Below the pieces are notes generated by a model. The model ran no database searches, was not told where the DNA came from, and worked only from the letters and a program-made list of their open reading frames with translations. Below, piece by piece: positions 31,860-43,200 of a stretch of DNA of 64,000 bases (position 1 is its first letter; each line of letters starts with the position of its first letter). Origin of the DNA: Symsagittifera roscoffensis (taxonomy: Eukaryota; Xenacoelomorpha; Acoela; Convolutidae); contig NC_087069.1 of NCBI RefSeq assembly GCF_963678635.1, positions 35,009,959 through 35,073,958 of the forward strand, in the 5' to 3' direction. The translations under genes were made by a program, and so were the position numbers.

Positions 31860-33735
31860 TATTGATATTTTTTTCCTCTATTGAATAATTGAAAACAATG
31901 AGCTTAAGAAAAGTCTGTGGAAATGTCAACAAGGTTATCCGGTTACTGTGCAAGTAGCATAGAACGTTCCGACCATAGTCTTTCAAAACAACTACAAGAA
32001 TTTTCTTGAAAATCAGTGTAGTTGTTTCTGCGTGGTGTGATAAATGGTGTGATTAAAGGCATATTTCACAGTCAAATTAAAAAAACAAATTGGACAAGAT
32101 TTTATGATGAAAATTGTATTAACTCAAAGTTGAATTAGAAATCGAAAAATTAAGGTTTATTTTTTTTCTCGTTAATGAGAAAACACCGCTTCCGATGATC
32201 ATTTTGGTACCTGACTTTGCGTGGAAAACAAAAATCGAAAACAAGGCCGAATACAAAACTTCTCAACATTTTTCAAACTGTTGAAACAAAAACTCATGAT
32301 TAAATTATTTATCAAAAGTTCAACATAACGTTAAAATCAGTAAACAGAAAAACTTTACAACCTTCCAATTTGAATAGGTTCTTCCTGTGCATTTACTGCC
32401 ATCCTCATATTTTTCATATCACTTCAAAAGTTATTAAAAAAGTTGATGCGACTTAAACAGTGCGTACAAATCAAGCTGCCAATCAATCAAAATGAAAAAC
32501 CTTGCTGTATGGTATATTTTGTTTCTGATGAAAAAAAAATTTCCTAGAAGAGGAAAAATTGAGCTAATTAGGTGTGTCGGTTTTCTTGGTGCTCAATGGA
32601 CAATAAGCTAAAATTTACACTCTTCGCGTAGATTTTAAAACAAAAGCTAAGTTAGGTTCAAAAAAACTGTTATCAAATTCAATTTAGCTTATTGCTTGCT
32701 TTTATTAGCTCATCATATTTTTGTCTACTGTAGCCCAAGTAACGCAAATGTTAAGCAATAATTGTCTGTTAGAGCAAAGTTACAAGCACCATTTTATTCA
32801 ACTGAATAAACAAAACTGATTGACTTCTGAATCCGAGCAGTTCATGATGCTTATGTGTCTAGGCTTGTCAAATCAAATTTTGCTCAAAAGCTGAAGCTTT
32901 CGTCGATTGATTTTTGATTGTGAGTGTTGGTTGCAGTCGGACAAAAAACACAATCCAGCTCAAATTGCATAAGTTCTACATCGTTGTGGAGCAAAAATCA
33001 TGGACTAATTCAGAACATTGAAATTCTTCAACTTTTTGAAATAAAGTAGCTTTTAGCTGCTACTGTTCCACTATGTTTAGATAGCCACTTTTCTCAGGAT
33101 TTTTCGCTTTCAAAACAATCAAATTGTTGTTGTTGTTCCGCTGGCCGACAAAATTTTTTGATTCGTTTTGATCAGTTTTTGTGGCTAATAATTACGATTG
33201 TGACCCCAGACGGTAGCTTCATTCTAGGACGAGTAGACTTTTCTGTCTAGTTTAATGCAGTGATTAAGATGGGAGATTTTTGTAAAGTTTTGTATCAAAT
33301 GAAATGAATCTTGAATCGTTAAAAAGGACAAAAACAAGAACCTGTGGAAACAGTTGCGGCAAAAATTAGCGAGAAACAACGTTTCCCAAAAAAATATATG
33401 TCATTACAAAGAAAAAACTTTGGCGATATGCTTTTTAAAAAATTCATAGTGAGTTTTCATAGTTTTTCCAGAAATCTCGTGAGTTTTCTGGAAAAACAGC
33501 TTTGCTCAACAAAATAACTCAGTCTGGAATGTGGGGAAATAAGAAAAGCGGACTATGTTTATACATGCTGGATAAAATTTCATATATCGTCTGCTAATCG
33601 GCAGAAACTATAATTTTTATTAGGAAAATGGCAATATGGCGAAAAAATATAGTCGTTATGGCTATTAGTTTGACCAAACTGAATCCGCAATCTTCATCCC
33701 CTCTTCATCTCAATTGAAATTACGACTAAAACCAT
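31860..33735. other. AT-rich intergenic DNA, nothing recognised
   Basis: About 1.9 kb with only short open frames. Around 33490-33610 a stretch (CAACAAAATAACTCAGTCTG…AATGTGGGGAAATAAGAAAA) resembles 3715-3840, so a dispersed repeat is present. I see no conserved protein. Confidence 0.4.
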
Positions 33736-34383
33736 AACGAGGCCAAACTGTGCATTTTGCGAATTATAAGCGGGCCAAATTCAGTTTTGACGCGGAATCC
33801 AGAACGTTGCCTCTTTTCTTTGATCTTCTTTGCTGTTTTGGATTCAACAAACAAATAGTTAAAACACTGTATTGCTCAAAATTGCTCCAAAAACAGGCAA
33901 CTTTGCGGGATCCACAACAAAAATTGTGGAATCGGCAACAAATTTTGCGTATTCTGCGTCAATTTGTGGAATCCAAGATCAAATTAAAAAATTCGTGTGT
34001 TTAGTAAACTTAAGCTGTCGTGGAATCCTAAATTATAAGTGGAATCCGCAGCTTGTAAGCTGAATCCGCAAATTGTCAGCGGAATCCATAAATTGTAAGC
34101 GGAATCCGCATAAAGTTGCGGAACCCACTTACTTTTGCGGAATCCGCTTACTTTTGAGGAATTCAGAACAACTACTTATATTCGATTGTTGCGGAATCCG
34201 TGACAAAGCTAATGTGCCGAAACAATTTACGTTACAGGTATTTGTACCCGGAATTCACAGAATTTTTGTAAGTGGAAGTTGCTTACATTTTGGAACATGT
34301 TTAAAGACTTGTCTCTGGAATTCAGGAACATACAGACACAAAATTGTGCAGCTATCCAATGCACCCTTTGGCCTCGTAATGAC
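33736..34383. mobile_element. GCGGAATCCGC palindrome-rich element, copy 2
   Basis: Starts AACGAGGCCAAACTGTGCA and ends CACCCTTTGGCCTCGTAAT, an inverted pair. The interior repeats GGAATCCGCAAATTGTAAG-like blocks and their inverse (ACTTACTTTTGCGGAATCC). Shares CTTTGATCTTCTT.GCTGTTT and GGATTC.ACAAACAAATA with copy 1. Its right end lies about 430 bp upstream of the HPS1 start codon. Confidence 0.75.
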
Positions 34384-34817
34384 GAAAAACTCAGTTTAAA
34401 ATTTTATCAATGGCAAATATTGGATATCGAAAAAAAATCCCAAGATTATTTAAAATTACGTTCTGAAAGAACTCCGAACCCTAGCAAAGTTCAGCCGGTT
34501 AGTTCTGTCATCTCCAGACTATATATTCAGAGAGGCTGAATTACAATTAGATTTTCTAGACATCTCGTTCAAATCAAATTCGCTTGTTCAAATATTATTA
34601 CGAACAACAAAAACTAATATTAATGACCGATTAATTTGAAAACGTATCAAGATCATCGGCGTTCCGCAAACTCTAGGCTCTTTTAAGTTGGTTTGCTTTA
34701 AAGTTTATTCAAGTTTGTTGACAAAAAAGTCATGCTTTGTCATTCCTTGCCATAATTTTGACTTAGTAATAACTAAATAGTCAATGTTTCAATAGTAATA
34801 AGCTAATACTTTCAACA
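34384..34817 (+). promoter_or_regulatory. Presumed 5' flank of HPS1, no specific element seen
   Basis: 434 bp between the palindrome-rich element and the first HPS1 codon. It must hold the 5' UTR and probably part of the promoter unless a non-coding first exon lies further upstream. I could not identify a TATA box, initiator or CpG island; composition is plain AT-rich. Confidence 0.3.
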
Positions 34818-35066
34818 ATGAAAGCTACAATGATATTACATGAAAGCTCTTCAAACATTGTTTACTTTTGCGGAGACAGAGAATTTATTGCGCATTTCAG
34901 GAAAATAAACAGCGAAAGGCAAAGGAATGCCGGTTACCCGTCGGAGAGTTTTGCCCTCGAGGATTTGGTGGCCCACTTTTTCGGGCTTCCTTCGTTGTTT
35001 TTACAAATGAAGGCTTGTCACACACCCTATCATGGTTTTACAACAGAAACGAACGTCAATGTCCAA
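34818..35066 (+). CDS. HPS1: HPS1, coding exon 1 (first longin domain, N-terminal part)
   Basis: HPS1 pairs with HPS4 to form BLOC-3, the guanine-nucleotide exchange factor for Rab32/Rab38 in lysosome-related organelle formation. This exon gives residues 1-83. The start ATG lies in CAACAATGA, and the protein begins Met-Lys as in vertebrate HPS1. Conserved features are an N-terminal beta strand with NIVYFCGDREF (human pattern VLFYWTDQEF), then ALEDLVAHFF (human ALEDQLSTLL) and GFTTETNVNVQ (human CFSTENGNFL). The exon closes in phase 0 at CAA|GTAAGTG. Exon 2 lies 22.1 kb downstream and continues the same longin fold. Identification rests on the joined pattern of exons 1-4, not on this exon alone. 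Confidence 0.82.
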
Positions 35067-35539
35067 GTAAGTGTTTCATACAAAAATTTATTTGATCTGG
35101 TTTTTTAAACTGATTTTATATCAAATCGGGAGATCATTCACGAAAAATATGAAGAGCGGAAAAAGCGGAAGAGCGGAAAAATAGGAAAAAGAGAAATCAA
35201 GTTCCTCATTTTACATTGATTGTTCTACGCTGGTTTCGAAAAAGACGGTTAGCTTTGCATAAATCAGGTTTAAATCCTGAGCCCTTTTAAGTTTTTGACC
35301 ACAAAACCGCACAAGAATTGACCTCTAGTAGTCCAAAAGCCTAAACATACAAATCCACACTCTTAGTCTAAAGAAAAACTCAAGTCAGACATAATTCATA
35401 TAACTTGCAAAGTCAGTGTAATCGAATCATCTCTTTTTGCTTTTTATTTGCCTTAAATTCTGCAGTATCGCCATAAAAAATATTTTTAAAAAAAGTTTAA
35501 AATAAATGTCAAGGTAGAACATTCCAAAATTAAAGTTTT

Positions 35540-36640
35540 TTTTAGATGACCAAAAATTCAAATGTACCAATTTCATCAGCTATAAAAACAAATCATTGAG
35601 TTGCCGATGGTCGGCCTTAGAGAAAAAACTTAAAAACAGAACCGGTCCTATCAAAGAGAAGATGGAAATAATTCTGATTGGCTTGCACTGTAAACGCTGA
35701 ACGACTTTGCAACTGTAACTGAAAGTCAAACAAGTCACACGATTCGCCCCCGGGAACTGCGTATGTTCACATGTTGCAAAATACCAGCCTATCAGCATGT
35801 ATGTCGAATAGTATACCTTTGTAAAAGAATATAGTTTGAATACTCGGCATTCCAACATCTGTTCACTCACATTTGCATTTTGTATCAGTGTTCACTTAGC
35901 CATATTTTTAACTGGGCGAAAATGCAAATTAATTTTCTGTAACAAATTGTATGGTTTTTAAAATTATTTGAAAACTTCGTCATTATTTTTTGCTTCTGAA
36001 TGACCACCCATCAAAGCAATTAACGCATGATAATAGGCAAAAATGCTAATCGCTACAACCCCATTTTGCAAGTCAAATTATCAATTTCAGAAAATTATAA
36101 CCGGTCATCAGGCCGACGGGATATCAAACTGAGTCGTGATAAAGCAACGCCAAGCCATAAATAATCTAAAAAATATTTGAAAACTTCGTCATTATTTTTT
36201 GCTTCTGAATGACCACCCATCAAAGCAATTAACGCATGATAATAGGCACAAATGCTAATCGCTACAACCCCATTTTGCAAGTCAAACTATCAATTTCAGA
36301 GAATTATAACGGCCTCAGAGGTGCCGGTCATCAGGCCGACGGGATTTCAAACCTAGTTGTGATAAAGCAACGCCAAGCCATAAATAATCTAAAAAATATT
36401 TGAAAACTTCGTCATTATTTTTTGCTTCTGAATGACCACCCATCAAAGCAATTAACGCATGATAATAGGCACAAATGCTAATCGCTAAAACCCCATTATG
36501 CAAGTCAAATGATCAATTTCAGAAAAATATAACGGCCTCAGAGGTGCCGGTCATCAGGCCGACGGGATTTCAAACCGAGTCGTGATAAAGCAACGCCAAG
36601 CCATAAATAATCTTTAAAATCCAAAAAACTGGAATAAAAT
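35540..36640. repeat. Tandem segment: three ~210-223 bp units after a 0.43-kb lead
   Basis: Units starting GAAAACTTCGTCATTATTTT occur at 35970, 36179 and 36402 (spacing 209 and 223 bp). The first unit lacks about 14 bp (GCCTCAGAGGTG region). Each ends with GCCGACGGGATTTCAAAC-like sequence and GATAAAGCAACGCCAAGCC. The lead (35540-35970) plus one unit recurs at 37070-37740. The reverse strand shows GGTTTGAAATCCCG, a B-box-like motif, so a SINE-like origin is possible. Confidence 0.8.
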
Positions 36641-37069
36641 GAACATTGTTATGATTAATTTTAACAGTTGTTTTTGTTTACAGATTTTGAGAACTCCATT
36701 AAAATTTGTGAAAGTCAAACATTAAAACAAATTACAACAAAATTTTTTGGGTACAAGTTATGCATTTCAATCAACTGTTTGATGTAACAAACTGGCAACG
36801 AGCGCACATTGCTCATAATCAATTACTTTGTCCTTTTTTGTCATCATTCATAAATTTTTGCAAGTAATTAATCATATTCTGTTAAAATGGATTGAAATCC
36901 GAATATTTTTCAAATCATTATAATAAATTATAATCGATTGTATTCGATTTTTAAATTTTAATCCATAAAAATGGAAGTACATCACAAAATTTGTTTTATC
37001 AAAGTATCCATTAAAAATAACTATAAGATGAGGTGGTGATGATGAAATGGTGATGTCAATTATAAATTT

Positions 37070-37740
37070 TCTTTAGATGACAAAAAAGTCAAATTTGCCA
37101 ATTTTATCAACTATAAAAACAGATCCTTGACTTGCCAATGGTCGGTCTTAAAGAAAAACTCAAATCCTGAACCAATCCTAGGGAAGAACGAAATAACTCT
37201 GATTGGCTAACACTGTGAACGCTGAACGAATTTGCAACTGTAACTGGAAGTCAAAAAAGGGAACTGCTCTTTTGCCGCCGGGAACTGCGTATGCTCGCAC
37301 TTTGCAAGGGGACCAGCCTATTAGCATGTGTACTGATTACAATACCTTTGTAAAAGAATGTAGTTTGACAATTCGGGATTCCAAGTTCTGTTTAATCACA
37401 TTTGCAATTTTTATCAGTGTGCACTTAGCCAAACGTTTAAATTGGCGAAAATGAAAATTAAATTTCTGTAACAAATCGTATGGTTTTTGAGTTTTTTTGA
37501 AAACTTCGTCAATTTTTTTTTGCTTCTGAATGTACACTCATCAGAGCAATTATCGCATGCTAATAGGCACAAATGCTAATCGATACACCCCCATTTTGCA
37601 AGTCGAATAATCAATTTTAGAAAATTAAAAATGCTTCAGAGGTGCCGGACATCAGGCTGACGGGATTTCAAACCGAGTCGTAATAAAGCAACTTCAAGGC
37701 ATCAATAATCTATAAAACCCAAGAAATTGGATTAAAATGA
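37070..37740. repeat. Diverged second copy of the 35540-36180 segment
   Basis: Same order as 35540-36180: CTATAAAAACAGATCC, AATGGTCGGTCTTA, AACGCTGAACGAATTTGCAA, TTGGCGAAAATG, TGAAAACTTCGTCAATTTTT, GCCGGACATCAGGCTGACGG. About 1.54 kb downstream of the first copy. Non-coding. Confidence 0.75.
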
Positions 37741-38559
37741 ACATTGTTATGTTTAATTCACCCATTTATTGGAATATTTTAACAGTTAGTTTTGTTTACA
37801 GATTTTGAGCACTTCATTGGTTTAAAAAGTCAAAAATCAAAATATTTTAAAATGAGTTTTTTTGGGTACAGATTATGCATTTCAATCACCTGTCTGATGT
37901 AAAAACCCTTAACGAGAGCACTTAAATCATAATCGATTATATTTTTATTTTATTGTCAGTATTCATAAAACTACAAACCGATAATACTACAAATCGATAA
38001 TAATCTATTAAAAATGGAGAGAAATCCGAATTTTTTTTCATATCATTATAATCCATTATAATCCGTTTTAATCAATTTTACGATGTTAACCCAAAAAAAC
38101 TGGCTTAAAAGAAAAAGTTTGTTAAATAAAAATTTCCATTATAATTATTTATTATCAATAATAGTGGATTTTTTGAAAAATTACTGATAAATTTTGATTT
38201 TTATGCATATTTTGACAGTTATCTCATTTTCTGTATGTGCAATTGCTACGGATTACATTTATAATTTTTTTTCACATAAAATGTTATAATTTTACTTTTT
38301 AACTTTGTTTCAATTTGGCAGTTTTTCATTTTTTAACTATTTTTTTACCTTCGCCGTAGTAAAAAAAATTGCCCTTTGCCCACGTTTCTTCGTTGGGAAG
38401 TGGAAGTGTGGGGTAAAAACTGGGGTTGCAGATGAGGTGATGGTGATAATAGCGTGTAGGTTAAGTGGAAGGTATAACATAATTGGTTATAATCAGTTAT
38501 ACAAATTGAACATAATCGTTTATAGTCCTCAAAATTCTGTTTTTTCGTTAAATTTTCAA

Positions 38560-39763
38560 TAAAATTGATAATATGGATAATGTTTTTTTACCAATAAATT
38601 CAATTATAATCGCTTTTTTCTCATAATACTCCAGTGCGGGAACGAAGCTAATCTGTAAATCGTGCCTTGTTATGAAAATTGATTAGTATGGGCTATTTTT
38701 TACTAACCATATAAGGATGAAACTAATGTCTTTGAAATACTAGAAAAAATTTAAATCTCGGCTCGAAGTCCCGTCGGCCTGCTGTCCGACTCCTATTTTG
38801 CAAGACCTAGCTAGCTTCAGTACCAAACGTGCTTTGGGGGATGGGGAATTTGAGATTTAAAGCTTCACAGAACTCGTTTTAACTGCAACCACTTAACATT
38901 GCAAACGTTGATGTACTAGTTGTAGGTTCAACTAACTACTTGGTTATGCTATTGAACCGAATCTGCTCTTGGACCATTCTGCTCAGATTCCATCTTGAAT
39001 AGCTTGTCTTTCAATGGCTATCTTGAATTTATGATGCTATTGCCTTGCTAAAATGTTAGACATACTTTTTCATTTATCAAGGAAATTGTATGTCCTGAGT
39101 TTTTTGATATCACGTTAATTTTTCAAATTGTTCCAAAATAAACAAAATTCCAAATTAAACAAAATTGAACAAAAGATCGACAAAATTTTTAAAACTTTTT
39201 TGAAAATCCGCCCCTCAAGAAAATCCTAGATCCGCCACTGCCCCACAAAACTACTTATTGAACAATTTTAGATATATCAGTTTAGTCAGTCTGAGCATGT
39301 GTTGTTGCTCTTTTCTTCAATATATTTTCCACTCAAAATCAAGTATCATAAACAATCATGGATACGATCGAGTGAACGATCAAGTGATATATCATATTTA
39401 AATCGTGATTTTAAAAAATTTAGATTTTTTTTGGCCTTATTCCGAGCGGATAAAGGCGAGCGAGCAAGCTTACTGACTTATGCTTGAATTAAACTGCAAA
39501 AACTTACATACTAGTTATTTACTAGACTTACATTAACTTACACTTTAAATTTTCAAAAAATTGCTGTAAAAAAATTTAAAAGATTTTTTTTTGTTTTTCT
39601 AGTCATTTTCTATAAAAATGTGTTGCTCAATTTGATGCAAATGTTCTACAGTTTAACTACAAAAGAAAATATGTATTTCTAACAAAAGAAAGAAATATCG
39701 TTTCTGTACAGAAAACACGTGATGTAAACACGTCTGTAAGTACGTCTGTACAGAATTACGTCA
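38560..39763. other. HPS1: AT-rich intron DNA with a CGGATCTAGGATTTTC element terminus
   Basis: Around 39205-39235 the reverse complement of GGCGGATCTAGGATTTTCTT is present. The same terminus occurs at about 25165-25200, 62315-62340 (reverse) and 63400-63430, so it marks a dispersed element family. The rest of the stretch shows nothing recognisable. The array begins at about 39764 after ACGTCTGTA repeats (39729-39752). Confidence 0.45.
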
Positions 39764-40264
39764 GTTATAGCCATGTCTGACTCAGGTATAGTCTTGTCTG
39801 ACCAGGTGCAGTCATGTCTGACTCAGGTATAGGCATGTCTGACTCAGGTATAGTCAGGTCTGACTCAGATATAGTCATGTCTGACCGGGTGTAGTCATGT
39901 CTGACCAGGTATAGTCATGTCTGACTCAGGTATAGTCATGTCTGACCAGGTGCAGTCATGTTTGACTCAGACATAGTCATGTCTGACCAGGTGTAGTCAT
40001 GTCTGACCAGGTATAGTCATGTCTGACTCAGGTATAGTCATTTCTGACCAGGTGCAGTCATGTCTGACTCAGGCATAGTCATGTCTGACCAGGTGTAGTC
40101 ATATCTGACCAGGTATAGTCATGTCTGAATAGGTAAAGTTATATCAAACTTAGGTATAGTCATGTCTGACCAGGTATAGTCATGACTGACTCAGGTATAG
40201 TCATGTCTGACTCAGGTATAGTCGTGTTTGACTCAGGTGTAGTCATGTCTGACAAGGTATAGTC

Positions 40265-43200
40265 ATGTCTGACCAGGTATAGTCATTTCTGACTCAGGTA
40301 TAGTCATGTCTGACCAGGTATAGTCATGTCTGACTCAGGTATAGTCATCTCTGATTCATGTATAGTCATTAGTGACCAGGCGCAGTCATGTCGGACTCAG
40401 TTATAGTTATGTCTGACTCAGGTATTGAAAAGTCTGACCAGGTATAGTCATGTCTGAGCAGGTATAGACATGTCCGACTCAGGTATAGTCAAGTCTGACT
40501 CAGGTATAGTCTTGTCTGACCAGGTGCAGTCATGTCTGACTCAGGTATAGTCATGTCTGACTCAGGTATAGTCATGTCTGACCAGGTGTAGTCATGTCTG
40601 ACCAGGTAAAGTCACGTCTGACCAGGTATAGTCATGTCTGACTCAAGTATAGTCATGTCTGACCAGGTGCAGTCATTTCTGACTCAGGTTTAGTCATGTC
40701 TGACTAAGTTATAGGCATTTCTGACCAGGTGCAGTCATGTCTGACTCAGGTATAGTCAAGTCTGACTCAGTTATAGTCATGTCTGACTCAGGTATAGTCA
40801 TGTCTGACCAGGTGCAGTCATGTTTGACTCAGATATAGTCATGTCTGACCAGGTGTAGTGATGTCTGACCAGGTATAGTCATGTCTGACTCAGGTATAGT
40901 CATGTCTGACCAGGTGCAGTCATGTCTGACTCAGGCATAGTCATGTCTGACCAGGTGTAGTCATATCTGACCAGGTATAGTCATGTCTGAACAGGTATAG
41001 TTATATCTAACTCAGGTATAGTCATGTCTGACCAGGTATAGTCATGACTGACTCAGGTATAGTCATGTCTGACTCAGGTATATTCATGTTTGACTCAGGT
41101 TTAGTCATGTCTGACCAGGTATAGTCATGTCTGACCAGGTATAGTCATATCTGACTCAGGTATAGTCATCTCTGATTCATGTATAGTCATTAGTGACCAG
41201 GCGCAGTCATGTCGGACTCAGGTATAGTTATGTCGGACTCAGGTATAGAAAAGTCTGACCAGGTGTAGTCATGTCTGACCAGGTATAGTCATGTCTGAGC
41301 AGGTATAGACATGTCCGACTCAGGTATAGTCAAGTCTGACTCAGGTATAGTCATGTCTGACCAGATGCAGTCATGTGTAACTCAGGTATAGTCATGTCTG
41401 ACTCAGGTATAGTCATGTCTGACCAGGTGTAGTCATGTCTGACTAGATAAAGTCACGTCTGACCAGGTATAGTCATGTCTGACTCAGGTATAGTCATGTC
41501 TGACCAGGTGCAGTCATTTCTGACTCAGGTGTAGTCATGTCTGACTAAGTTATAGGCATTTCTGACCAGGTGCAGTCATGTCTGACTCAGGTATAGTCAA
41601 GTCTGACTCAGGTATAGTCATGTCTGACCAGGTATAGTCATGTCTGACCAAGTGTAGTCATGTCTGACTAGGTATAGTCATGTCTGACTGGGTTTAATCA
41701 TGTCAGACCAGGTATAGTCAAATCTGACTCAGGTATAGTCGTGTCTGACCAGGTGCAGTCATGTCTGACTCGGGTATAGTCATGTCTGACTCACGTATAG
41801 TCATATCTGATCAGGTGTAGTCATGTCTGACCAGGTATAGTCATGTCTGACCAAGTATAGTCTTGTCTGACTCAGGTATAGTCAGGTCTGACCAGGTTTA
41901 GTCATTGCTGACTCAGGTATAGTTATGTCTGACTCATGTATAGTCATTACTGACCAGGCACAACCATGTCTGACTCAGGTATAGTCATGTCTGACCAGGT
42001 GTAGTCATGTCTGACCAGGTATAGTCATGTCTGACTCAGGTATAGTCATGATGACTCATGTATAGTCATTACTGACCAAGCGCAGTCATGTCTGACTCAG
42101 GTATAGTCAAGTCTGACTCAGGTCTATAGATGTCTGACCAGGTATAGTCACGTCTGACTCAGGTATAGACATGCCTGACCAGGTGTAGCCATGTCTGACA
42201 AGGTAAAGTCATGTCTGACCAGGTGCAGTTATGTCTGACTCAGGTATAGTCATGTCTGACTCAGGTATAGTCATGTGTGACCAAGTGTAGTCATGTCTGA
42301 CCAGGTTTAGTCATGTCTGACCAGGTGCAGTCATGTCTGACTCAGACATAGTCTTGTCTGACTCAGTTATAGTCATGTCTGACCAGGTATAGTCATGTCT
42401 GACTCAAGTATAGTCATGTCTGACTCATGTATAGTCATTACTGACCAGGCGCAGTCATGTCTGACTCAGGTATAGCATGTCTGACCAGGTGTAGTCATGT
42501 CTGACCAGATATAGTCATGTCTGACTCAGGTTTAGTCATGTCTGACTCATGTATAGTCATGTCTGACCAGGTATAGTCATGTCTGACTCAGGTATTGTCA
42601 AGTCTGACTCATGTATAGTCATGTCTGACACCAGGTGTAGTCATGTCTGACCAGGTATAGTCATGTTTGACCAGGTATAGTCATGTCTGATTCAGGTATG
42701 GTCATGTCTGACCAGGTGCAGTCATGTCTGACTCAGGTATAGTCATGTCTGACTCATGTATAGTCATGTCTGACCAGTTGTAGTCATGTCTGACCAGGTA
42801 TAGTCAAGTTTGACCAGGTATAGTCATGTCTGACCAGGTGTAGTCATATCTGACCAAAAATAGTCATGTCTGACCAGGTATAGTCTTGTCTGACTCAAGT
42901 ATAGTCAAGTCTGACCAGGTGCAGTCATATCTGACTCAGGTATAGTCATGTCTGACCAGGTATAGTCATGTCTGACTCAGGTATAGTCATCTCTGATTCA
43001 TGTATAGTCATTAGTGACCAGGCGCAGTCATGTCGGACTCAGTTATAGTTATGTCTGACTCAGGTATAGAAAAGTCTGACCAGGTATAGTCATGTCTGAC
43101 CAGGTATAGTCATATCTGACTCAGGTATAGTCATGTCTGACCAGGTATAGTCATGTCTGACTCAGGTATAGTCATCTCTGATTCATGTATAGTCATTAGT

